Assembly (NCBI GenBank): GCA_029204225.1
Contig: CM055103.1
Location: 42,059,368 to 42,123,367, forward strand
Length of the DNA stretch: 64,000 nt
DNA from: Diphasiastrum complanatum
Taxonomy: Eukaryota > Streptophyta > Lycopodiopsida > Lycopodiales > Lycopodiaceae
Direction of reading: 5' to 3'
In this document: one piece after another, positions 23,001 through 30,554 of the stretch
Position numbering within the stretch: position 1 is the stretch's first letter
Layout: each line of letters begins with the position of its first letter
Translations under genes and position numbers: made by a program
Notes under the pieces: generated by a model
Told to the model about the DNA's origin: nothing
What the model saw: only the letters and a program-made list of their open reading frames with translations
Database searches by the model: none

Positions 23001-24977
23001 AATCCATAAAGCAGCAATAGACCCACTCTTCTATGTAAGAGCGTGAAGTGTAAAGATATGATCTGTAGTATAATATCGGGCTTCTGCCTCAGTGCTCACT
23101 GTTGACTGGAGAATGTTACCATATAACTTTGCTATAACATGTCCAATCATAATGGTGTGGTAATTACTGGGATTCATGGGGTCACCATTTTTATGGATGG
23201 GGTGAATGATATTGGTGGACCAAGAAGATGGAAAACCGGATACAAGCACGATTGAGAAGGATGGCCAGAATAGGTGATAGCAGGTCAGCAGCTGGGATCA
23301 GGAGTTCGGATAAAGAACATTTAAATGCTAAAATTTGCAGCATGGCTCTAAAAGGATAACAATGCACTGGCATCGATGCTTCCTAGTTTAATTGACTTCC
23401 AACTGCTGCAAGCAAGGTAATAGCTGCAAAGGAAGGGTGGGATACCCACATATGAGACAAAGAATGCTACAAATATTGTTTGTACTTTTGAACCTTACAT
23501 CCTTGCAAGTGATGGAAGGGTGCTCTATATGACTCAACATTTACTAGTTTGTAAACTTCAATAGATTAACTTGCTGCATTAGGGCCGCAGTAGATGACGA
23601 CGCAGCTATAATTATCTTTTTGGCAGTCCTGAACCTTGGTGGTCTCCCTCACTCAATTGTTTGATATGCAATCAGTTCGTGCCTTATGTCATCAAGAAGA
23701 GTTGTTGGATTATCAAGCATCTGCTCTTTATGTTTGAAGAACTAAATGATTCAAAGTAATTGAAAAACATTGGTCCGTACAAAGATCATCCTTTCTAGGG
23801 CTCTCATTGTTGCCAATTGTGCTCAAGTTTTCCTTTTTTGGTGCTCTTGATGAAACAAAATTTTATGTCTGGTAATTGGTATAATCTACAAAACATTCAC
23901 TTCAAGTCCATGTTCTGTGGCTCTATGGCACAAATTATCAAACTTAGCATCAGGTTATGGATATTTACTTGGGAACCAAGCAGGGAAGTCAGGTGGTGAA
24001 AAGTGAACGGTTTTGTGTTGAAGCAGAATGCAGTCATGTAAGAAGTGTTTATTATAAGGAAGCGTATTAGCTTTCATTCAACTGCATCTAGTTGGTTCTA
24101 TATCCGCTCTATGTTTATTAGCTGTAAGTGGGTATAGAAAAAGAATACATTGCAATTACTATCACTTCATGCATTACTTGCAAGTAGTAATGTTATTGAG
24201 TTCCTTGTGCATGTTCACACGTTACTTTTTATACTATAGGGACAACAATTGTATGCTGATAAGACTTTCTACAATCTTTCTACAATTACTCTTACCTGCT
24301 TTTGTTGTGTGGCAGCCGCATAGAGTTTGGTCTACCTATAGAAGAACCTGGAAAATATGTCGATAATCCTTACACCAGGGATGTCTACGATCCTCGTGAC
24401 ATAGTGTGGCGCAAAGACTATCTTGGGGATCTTTCAAAACGAAAATCTAGGCGCGACAAGCAGTCTCGAAGTAGTCGCTTTGCTAAAAAGGTAGCACAAG
24501 TCGAGGAGGTTCCTAAAACAGATGGAGTGATGACTGGCAGTACATATATCATACAAGATGCAGATTCTGAAGAGACTGGACACTGGTACATTTCTGAGGA
24601 CTCTGAGAATGAAACAGCTAATAATAAATCAAGCTCAAAGAACTGGATTGATGCCTTTGATTGTTTATCTCCGAATGGGACTGCAGCTGTCATTGATGAG
24701 ATTGTGGAGGGTCAGGTACACTTCTTTACTAGACTAGTTGGCCTTGCATTTGAAGTATGTGCATCTTACCCCAAGTTCATTAAATTGCTTGTATCTTTCT
24801 AAAGAAGACCATTTTAACTTATTCTTGTTTATTGTCAAGAAAATTCACTGTCGTATGGATTGATTGTAGGATGAGGATGACGACGACGATGACAACGACG
24901 ATGATTATGATGATGACGATGATGAGGAAGATGATGATGAGGATGAAGATGAGGATAATGATGTAGAGAATGCATAA
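13891..24977 (+). CDS. Spliced gene for an acidic-tailed protein, function unknown (5' end missing)
   Basis: Five exons join without frame conflict: 13891-14079, 14280-14330, 21523-21674, 24316-24715, 24870-24977, giving about 299 residues. All junctions are GT-AG. The N-terminal exons are not found. Features in order: an acidic stretch (NYDLDDDIFKQGNEDEDDDE); a conserved-looking segment (CVWTKETINGYDFPKLVL); a helical basic region (IWMDELNDMHRRRARAELAA); GLPIEEPGKYVDNPYTRDV and YDPRDIVWRKDYLGDL; a basic cluster (KRKSRRDKQSRSSRF) that could be a nuclear signal or nucleic-acid contact; a WYISEDSE segment; and a C-terminal run of about 30 Asp/Glu. I do not recognise the family. The layout (basic core, acidic tail) suggests a chromatin, RNA or plastid-nucleoid protein, which is a guess. 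Its two large introns are filled with antisense retroelements. Confidence 0.7.
14280..14330 (+). CDS. Exon B of the acidic-tail gene
   Basis: A 51-bp microexon of 17 codons (KVDEKDLDLETARAERQ), with acceptor TGAACACAG and donor CAG|GTAATA, phase 0 on both sides. It is too short to be found by ORF length; it is supported by splice sites and composition that match its neighbours. Confidence 0.65.
14331..14470. other. Start of intron 2 with TG and GA simple repeats
   Basis: A short (TG)n followed by GA/GAAA repeats at about 14428-14478. They adjoin the 3' end of the LINE copy that fills the next part of the intron. Confidence 0.6.
14470..16370 (-). mobile_element. Decayed LINE copy lacking the RT core
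   Basis: Minus-strand sequence related to the 6.7-11.5 kb LINE. From about 16370 it reads the endonuclease-RT linker (FWREFLPHGPPPYDLHIWAD, ISISPRPSKFTF, THATDLLAPTLANLLNSL) up to a GDP motif near 15930. It then jumps directly to a sequence equivalent to LGVLFS-GP near 15880, followed by the C-terminal region (about 15850-14700). The FVDF to YADD portion of RT is absent. Many stops are present. The 3' end near 14475 (plus-strand TTGCCAAAAGGCATATAAGA) resembles the 3' end of the first LINE. Confidence 0.75.
16380..17950 (-). repeat. Degenerate minisatellite-like region
   Basis: Purine/AC-rich plus strand with recurring but diverged motifs such as AGGAATGCCAAGG, CCAAGGTATCC, AGCCCA and ACCAAGC(A/G)ATATGGA(A/G)CAACC (16409 and 17423). 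The minus strand gives long hydrophobic frames rich in W, H, F and L (for example 16977-17675), which I read as low-complexity translation and not a membrane protein. It lies downstream of the protease of the retroelement at 18-20 kb. Confidence 0.5.
17948..20200 (-). pseudogene. Gypsy-like gag-protease polyprotein with repetitive spacer
   Basis: On the minus strand, a gag-like segment near 19900-19740 (YVHKWLTHLQYYFDTS, then after a frame change SARSKWFDYVHSH, SKWHDFLPVLR) is followed by a Ser/Asp/His-rich stretch. Next comes a repetitive acidic-hydrophobic region with the recurring unit (D/V)ACFD (19330-19150). At 18928-18629 is a retropepsin-type aspartic protease: VDTGSTHSFIS holds the catalytic Asp-Thr-Gly, and YDIIFGAN marks its C-terminal part. 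The frame continues to 17948 through a 189-residue Ser/Ala/Asp-rich tail. Stops at about 19025 and 18629 break it. No RT follows, where gypsy Pol would be expected. The family assignment is motif-based. Confidence 0.6.
20462..21061 (-). pseudogene. Coiled-coil ORF upstream of the gag-protease element
   Basis: Two minus-strand frames (20705-21061 and 20462-20692) read as one Lys/Glu-rich coiled coil (KLEKMEELERNEHLAKLEKEH, then WTARKAKTNWKNLNQKRLSTK) interrupted by a stop and frame change near 20700. It starts at the loop-proximal arm of a large hairpin (21051-21124). It may be the N-terminal part of the same retroelement's gag or a LINE ORF1 remnant; I cannot decide. Confidence 0.35.
21051..21124. 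repeat. Strong inverted repeat (32-bp arms, 10-bp loop)
   Basis: Arms 21051-21082 and 21093-21124 are complementary at 31 of 32 positions around the loop CATAGAAGTC. The core arm is GTGGTGCCAGCCAGTCAATT. It lies in intron 2, about 400 bp before exon C, at the edge of the antisense retroelement. Confidence 0.95.
21523..21674 (+). CDS. Exon C of the acidic-tail gene
   Basis: Acceptor CTTGTGTCAG, then 50 codons plus 2 bases encoding KKMWEEANARGEKFVVPRLR and a basic helix. The donor TG|GTTGAA is weak, but its phase exactly fits exon D (a Cys codon is formed across the junction). The open frame runs only 10 bases past the donor to a TGA. Confidence 0.6.
22126..23375 (-). mobile_element. Decayed LINE fragment with internal tandem duplication (intron 3)
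   Basis: Minus-strand RT sequence homologous to the large LINE: ELLIPAADLLSPILAILLN and HYHSPHP-like end of the linker (23191-23373), GDPMNPSNYHTIMIGH (twice), DQVGFKARYSTTDHIFTL, LYERVLGCFRSA, EVKQGRSLSPTLFGLYIDEL, and the catalytic LLYADDMVL (about 22430-22400). It is 5'- and 3'-truncated with several stops. A block of about 282 bp (22691-22972) is repeated at 22973-23225. Confidence 0.8.
23376..24315. other. Remainder of intron 3
   Basis: AT-rich sequence with no recognised element, ending in a polypyrimidine-rich stretch and the acceptor TTGTGTGGCAG at 24315. Confidence 0.5.
24316..24715 (+). CDS. Exon D of the acidic-tail gene
   Basis: The largest exon: 400 bp, open throughout, entering in the third codon position and leaving in phase 0 at CAG|GTACAC. 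It encodes GLPIEEPGKYVDNPYTRDV, YDPRDIVWRKDYLG, a basic KRKSRRDKQSRSSRFAKK cluster and the WYISEDSE to VIDEIVEGQ region. Confidence 0.75.
24870..24977 (+). CDS. Terminal exon E of the acidic-tail gene
   Basis: Acceptor TGATTGTAG, then 35 codons almost entirely Asp/Glu/Asn (GAT/GAC/GAG/GAA mixture, so not a pure trinucleotide repeat), ending VENA and TAA at 24975-24977. Mixed codon use suggests selection for acidity and not simple repeat expansion. Confidence 0.75.
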   Translation, partial: DEDDDDDDNDDDYDDDDDEEDDDEDEDEDNDVENA

Positions 24978-24990
24978 GTTTTGCTGGATG

Positions 24991-24993
<3 letters not shown>

Positions 24994-25035
<42 letters not shown>

Positions 25036-25066
25036 GACAGACATTAATATATATAATTCTAATTCT

Positions 25067-25122
<56 letters not shown>
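24994..25122. repeat. Two (CT)n tracts in the presumed 3' UTR
   Basis: CT dinucleotides at 24994-25032 and 25070-25122, separated by an AT-rich spacer containing three AATTCT units. They begin 17 bp after the stop codon of the acidic-tail gene, so they should be transcribed with it. Confidence 0.9.
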
Positions 25123-25126
<4 letters not shown>

Positions 25127-26430
25127 AATGGTGGCATACTGTTTGGAAAATGTCGTCAGTGCATTTGTCCTCGTTTAAACTCAAATTTGAGCCATTTGTC
25201 ACCCTTTTAGGTCAAGTAGTTTTCTTAGTGTGCATTTGAACCTGAACAACATATAGAGGAATACCTGCTTGCTCAAATCGAGACACGCTTCCAAGAAGAG
25301 AAACAGGGTGCTGTGAATATTTACTTTGTGCTCACTGGCTCCATCGAGTTGACCAGCAAAAACAAGCTATTTTTGTATGCAAGAAAAAGCCTACATGTAT
25401 TGTTGTGTCTTACAATGTCATCTGGAATCTTCAACCTTTTTACTCAGATGGCAGTACCCAAGGGGTTAACATCTTATTCGAAATGATCTGTACTCATTGA
25501 GCCACAAAAAATAAATTCAGATGTCAACAAAGTCGCCCATACACAAATTTATTCATAGAATCTTTTCAGAATCAGATGCTTGAAAGCTTTTTATATTTGT
25601 CACGTGCTCTGGATTTATGTACAATTGGACCACCGGTAAGGAAAACATAGCGAGAGGCTGTGGTTGCTGAGGTAGGAGAAAAACAATGAGAGGTTGCTGA
25701 AGTATTTGGATCTACGACAAATGAGGTACTCTGAATTTTTTGAGTCCATATGATTCAATGAAGTTTGAACAATTTTTTTGTGCTACTATTTTGTGTGTGA
25801 ATGCATTTATGCAGTGACATTATATTAGCTTTTGGTGTAACATTTTTACTTAGACATGCATTTACTAGATTGTTGTGGGTTTCAACACATCTACCTTTGT
25901 TGATTCAGACCACACGTGTCAGCACTTAGCATAAGAAACTTTAAATCTCTGTATCTACTTCAATATAACTCCAAACTGAATTTTTGTTTGATGGACATGT
26001 TATGGTTATATAGAATTTTTTAGAGTAGACAGCCGTAATCAGTAGCCCTACATGTTTCACACATCATATTTAGTTTGCATTTTATTCAAAATCAATGGCT
26101 CAATTTTCTTAATTGATAAATACATATATAAAAAACAACATGTCTATGAAAATAATTGGTGACATTTGTGATAATTAGTGAGATGTTTAAAAAGAGTGCT
26201 TGAAATGCACACTTTTGTGTAGTGCTAGTGTTAAGGATATCATTCTAGTCCAAATTAATACTTGAATTATGTGCCGGAGATTTTTATTGATACATGCGCA
26301 TAAAAAATTAGCAAGCAAAATTAAGAATTTGAACTTGTATGCTCAACTAAATTCGTGTTGATTATTAACATGTGTTTAGAAAGAAAAGCATGCACATATT
26401 CAAAATTTTAACTTGTGAGCTCAATGAAAT
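25123..26430. other. Downstream flank without a gene
   Basis: AT-rich. I see no coding or retroelement motif. The 3' UTR and polyadenylation region of the preceding gene are probably within its first few hundred bases; AATAAA-like AAAATAAATT occurs near 25508. Confidence 0.4.
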
Positions 26431-26806
26431 TCAATTCAACTTATCAATACATGTGCAAAAAAAGTTGGCGTGCCTTATTGAAGAATTATGATTTTTTGGT
26501 AAACCAATTTCTTGGTAAACCAATTTCTTGGTTTTGTAGGCTGAATAGTCGATGAACCATTCTTGATGGCTTGTCATATGTTGGGTTGCTCCAGAGTTGA
26601 GAAACCACTCCTCCGATTGTTTGACATGGTGATGGTTTACCATGAAGACTTCTTGCTCACCGTCATCCTCTTTTTGGATCTTATGCTTTGTGTTTGCTAC
26701 ATAGGCTTGTTGATACGGCTGTTTCTTGGTGCGTTTCAAGATTCGATAGTCCTAGATTTCGTGGTGCGTCTTCTTGTAGTATTTGCAGAAGAGCAAGTAG
26801 ATATTT
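26431..26806 (-). pseudogene. Ty1/copia gag-protease junction fragment, copy 1
   Basis: On the minus strand a degraded zinc knuckle (FCKYYKKTHHEI-stop-DYR, two Cys replaced by Tyr and a TAG in place of Trp or Lys) is followed by LKRTKKQPYQQAYVAN and a linker. Then comes the copia protease entry EEWFLNSGATQHMTSHQEWF. In working copia proteases the motif is D-S-G-A; here the catalytic Asp is Asn. The frame leaves recognisable sequence near 26500. It is homologous to the fragment at 27456-28165. Confidence 0.75.
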
Positions 26807-27211
26807 TGTGAAGTAGATATTTGTAATATAAAATCAACTGAGAACACACTTAGTTGACAATAGATCACTAATCAATCTTCTCAATCAAAAGAATTTTTTT
26901 GTTGCCAGCGTTATCAAGCTTAACTATTAAACTAAAGTTATCACTTCAAGCAATTGTTATCATTGTTGATATTAATCAGAGTGCAATTTTTGTCTAACTA
27001 CTGTATTATTGATTTGCGCTTATCTGAATCATTCATCTTGAATATTTATATTGCTAACTGTTGCGCTTCTGATCCTACATCGCCCACTCTCGCTCAAGCT
27101 TCTGTTGCCAGTCATCACGATCTGATATCAGAGTTTTATTTCTATCAGTGTTCTACTAATCCGATATCAGCCATTCCTCATCGATTTTTGAGTATCCCAC
27201 GATTTTACGAC
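26807..27211 (+). repeat. Copia LTR, plus strand
   Basis: Begins TGTGAAGTAG and ends ACGACA immediately before a perfect PBS core. About 405 bp, AT-rich, no ORF. It is oppositely oriented to the copia coding scraps on both sides. The left edge is chosen on the TG rule and on where the minus-strand coding homology stops. Confidence 0.55.
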
Positions 27212-27224
27212 ATGGTATCAGAGG
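27212..27224 (+). promoter_or_regulatory. Primer-binding site
   Basis: TGGTATCAGAGGT: the first 11 bases match the initiator-Met tRNA primer site and follow the LTR end directly. Confidence 0.7.
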
Positions 27225-27455
27225 TTGGGCAGTTTGGATCCATGGTGTGATCTATGAGTTTGTAGGCAGGTCGTGAGGGATTTGGCACTGAGCGATTTGG
27301 ATGGTGTCAGTTTCGTCAGAAGGACTGGATGGTTGGTTATCAAGGTTGGTGGAAGATGCCATGCTAATGGTGGGTTGGGTTATAGCTGTGAAGATGCAGG
27401 GTAAGACCTGAGTATGGTTGGGGTAATGTCTGGGGATCGAAAAGGAGGAAAAGAC

Positions 27456-28165
27456 TCAAAGAAGAAGAAAAGACTCAAAAAGAGAAAAAATACCGGAGTT
27501 TGACTGGATGGAGGTGGAACAGGTGGAAATAAGAGTGAAATAGGTGATTGCAAGTGTTGAGGATGATATGTATAAAGTTTGGTCGTATTCGAAGAGAGTT
27601 GGAAATTCGAGTGAAAAATCGGCAAGAGCTTCATTGTGTAAAGTGACAAATGACTCAAATTTCTTGCTTATATAAGCTAAAACTTTCTTAGACTTGTCGA
27701 GTATGGTGCAGCCCTCTGTATCGAATTCGACCCTTTGACTTGAATCAATGATTTTGCTAACTAAGAGCAGATTTTTGGTCAATTTTGGAACATGGAGAAT
27801 GTTGGACAACAACTTGACTTCACCTTTCTGAAATTCGACTCTGACTGTTCCTTCACCTTCGATTGAATGAGATGAGTTGTCTCCAAGTTGCACAACTCAA
27901 GAGTGGGTGAATGACTTTTAGTCTTTGAACCAGTCGCGATGGTGAGTCATATGTTGAGTTGCTTCAGAGTGTAAGTATTAGGAATCAATATCCTGTTGTT
28001 CTCCGACCTTGCTCATGAAGGCTGCTTCATCTTCCTCATGTTGTTGAATCAAGTGATTGGCTGCAGTAGTATGTGCCTGCTCCTAGAACTGCTTCTTCTC
28101 GTTGTTGTACTTCAAAGTTCGATAGTCCTTGATATCATGGCCAGTCCTCTTACAATATCTGTAGA
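27456..28165 (-). pseudogene. Ty1/copia gag-protease junction fragment, copy 2
   Basis: Minus strand: zinc knuckle remnant (RYCKRTGHDIKDYRTLKYN) near 28165-28110, a linker, a protease site decayed to HSEATQHMTHHRDWF near 27960-27925, then LGDNSSHSIEGEGTV, LLSNILHVPKLTKNLLLVSK and VEFDTEGCTI, the C-terminal part of copia protease leading to the integrase zinc region. After about 27620 the frame carries unrelated Ser/Phe-rich sequence. Several stops are present and the active-site Asp is gone. Confidence 0.8.
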
Positions 28166-29789
28166 ATAGTTTCAACACTGGTTGCAATACTTTGTAGAGA
28201 ACACTTTTTTTGAGCTTGGTTATAATGGGAAACCACTGAAAGGTTTTTTATTTTTTAAGACATTAACATTAGTTTGTAGTCAGAAACAACATTTACAAGA
28301 TGGCCCAATTACAAACTCCCTAAGTTTCGAACAATCTTCTATTATGGTGGTAGAGATTAGAAGTTCTAATGAGCCGACAACTTTCTAGCATTAAATTTTC
28401 AAATTTATGATGACATATAAGTAAATTCTAATCACGTCTTGTGGTTTTATTGAGTGGTGCATATAAACAAAGGTGATTTCAAAAGATCATGACAATCTTG
28501 ATTGTACATGTGTAAGATTTAAAAGTTAAGAGTGACTAGAAACAAGAAGATTTCAAAGATCCTTGACAAAATCTTTGTTGTACGTGTGTAGGATTAAAGT
28601 TAAAGAGTACTTTAATTGCTGAAAAATCGAGGAAAACAAAATATTTTTTGTTCAAACTCACACCATATTGTCACAATAGATTATCTTCGTGGCAAAAGCT
28701 AAAAAGAATATCACTAAAAAGATATCTTTTGATTACTAGAATTAAAAAGTTCAAGTTGAGGTCGTTTCTACTTTCTGCCATTCCCAAAAGCGATTGTACA
28801 TTTTGTGAGCACGTCTTAATTTCCGTGCAAGAACCTTTTGATTCTTATCTCCAATTTCCCGAGTGGTGGAGAAAGAAGCGGATATGTAGTTGTCAAGCCT
28901 ACTTATAAAGTGCTTATTGCTTCTTCTGTAGAGGGTCCACATTCGCTATTGGCTCGCAACAAAACAACACACTCATGCATTATGATGTTTCTGATTGCCG
29001 ATGGATCTACCTTTCTTAATGGATACTTACCAGACATGAATGAATCTGTGGATGTTCATCTTTTTTTGTATTTGAAACAAGCCATTCTCAACAAATTCTG
29101 ATTAAACACACCAGAAAACTCCACTTTTGGGTTAGCCTGCAATGATTGATGATCATCAGATTCCTTTCGGAAAAGGTCCACACTATATAGATAAGTTTGT
29201 AAATTCAGGATTACCATTATCCTACCAGATCCAATGACGAAACTCCACGCTGACTGATGCGTATGCCGTCTGCTGCTGGGCCAGAGAAGTAGTGTGATGA
29301 TATGACTTTATACTTCTTTATACTTCTAGTGTTCATTGCTGCATCTTTAGTCGACATCATTCATTTGGTGAAGTTGTAAAGCTCGTCAAAAGCTAACAAA
29401 TGCTCATTCCATCATCAAGGCATGAACGGCCAAATCGGAGCCACGCATTAAAACTCAAACGAGCGTTACGTACAAAGGCAAATGGTAAGGGGAACTAAAG
29501 TGAAATATCCCAGCCAGGCCCCCCTTATCCCTACCTGTGCTGCTGAAAAAAAGCATAGACTTAGAATGGAAAGAGTATCTTTCTCCAAAATCAATTTCCT
29601 AAAAAATGTGCAGTATGCTGACATTTTGTTGTTATGTATGAGGGAGGCAAGGTTTGAGAAAGAAAGATATCACACAACTTTTGAGAATTTGGACATTGTA
29701 AAATTTCAACAAGATTAATATCCAAGGTAATTTGATAAACAATCTAGATTTTTGAAGACTAATGATGGAGATGAATTCGGTCGTGATGT
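28166..29789. other. Region without a recognised gene
   Basis: Several 60-90-codon frames on both strands, none with a motif I can name. The last part (about 29380-29789) lies inside the PBS of the LTR at 29806 and may be the leader of a minus-strand copia element. Confidence 0.4.
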
Positions 29790-29801
29790 GCTTTGATACC
29801 A
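29790..29801 (-). promoter_or_regulatory. Primer-binding site, minus strand
   Basis: Minus strand TGGTATCAAAGC, four bases from the LTR end ATTCTCA. Confidence 0.7.
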
Positions 29802-29805
29802 CTCA

Positions 29806-29842
29806 TGAGAATTAGTCACGATTCGCGAAGGCGAATCCGGCA

Positions 29843-29911
<69 letters not shown>

Positions 29912-30530
29912 TCGGATGGAGTTCAGATGCAATTGCTGGGCACTGCCAGCTGAATCACTCCTACAGTCCTCCAGAGTGTAGCCACTCACTACTGATCTAC
30001 GTCTACAAAATTAATACAGCATTCGACTTAATTTTAACCAAAATGCGGAATTCAAAGGAACAAGAAGAACTTAGACATACGAAATAAACAGCATATGCAT
30101 TCGCATTCAAGATCAGACACAATTAGAAAATTGTCTATATTGATTTTTCTTATGATTTCTTCAAGCACTGCATGCGAGTCCACGCAGTGCGTCGGCGTGA
30201 GAGAGATACTCTTCTCTCACGGATGTGTGTCTCGCTTACTAGCGGACTTTGGATCTCTATGGATCCTGATCACAGAACTCGTCTCGCACGCAGGCAGACT
30301 TACTGTCTGTATTTTGTCTTGATTGCTTACTAGCATCAGACTCTGTGTATTACACACTGTGTATTCTGTTCTGATATATGTCAAGTATCATCCAGTAAGT
30401 ATAGTCTCTCTATGTAAACCTAAGATTAGAGTGATTAAACATCTACAACTAATAAGGGAATTACAAGAGTGGCAGATTAGCCACGACCTAGGGAGTATCT
30501 GCTAATGTCATGCCATCAGATCAGATCTCT
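29806..30530 (-). repeat. Copia LTR (minus strand) with internal (CT)n
   Basis: The low-coordinate edge is set by the adjacent PBS; the plus strand starts TGAGAATTAG. The high-coordinate edge near 30530 is approximate. A (CT)n tract fills 29846-29908. The copia pol fragment begins just beyond, so this LTR sits where that element's 3' LTR should be. Confidence 0.5.
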
Positions 30531-30554
30531 GTACTTCTGGGTACTTGTGTGATC

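Noticed and set aside
24835-25137. Minus-strand ORF with Arg-Glu repeats and His-rich tail
   Set aside because: It is the reverse of the CT tracts and of the acidic exon E; shadow of the real plus-strand exon.
28751-28942. Basic minus-strand ORF resembling the LINE endonuclease-RT linker
   Set aside because: Only a short Lys/Arg-rich stretch; no adjacent endonuclease or RT motif supports it.
29805-30550. Cluster of TTCGCGAA-type motifs as a bacterial-style operator
   Set aside because: Surroundings are clearly plant LTR retrotransposon sequence; no bacterial gene context.
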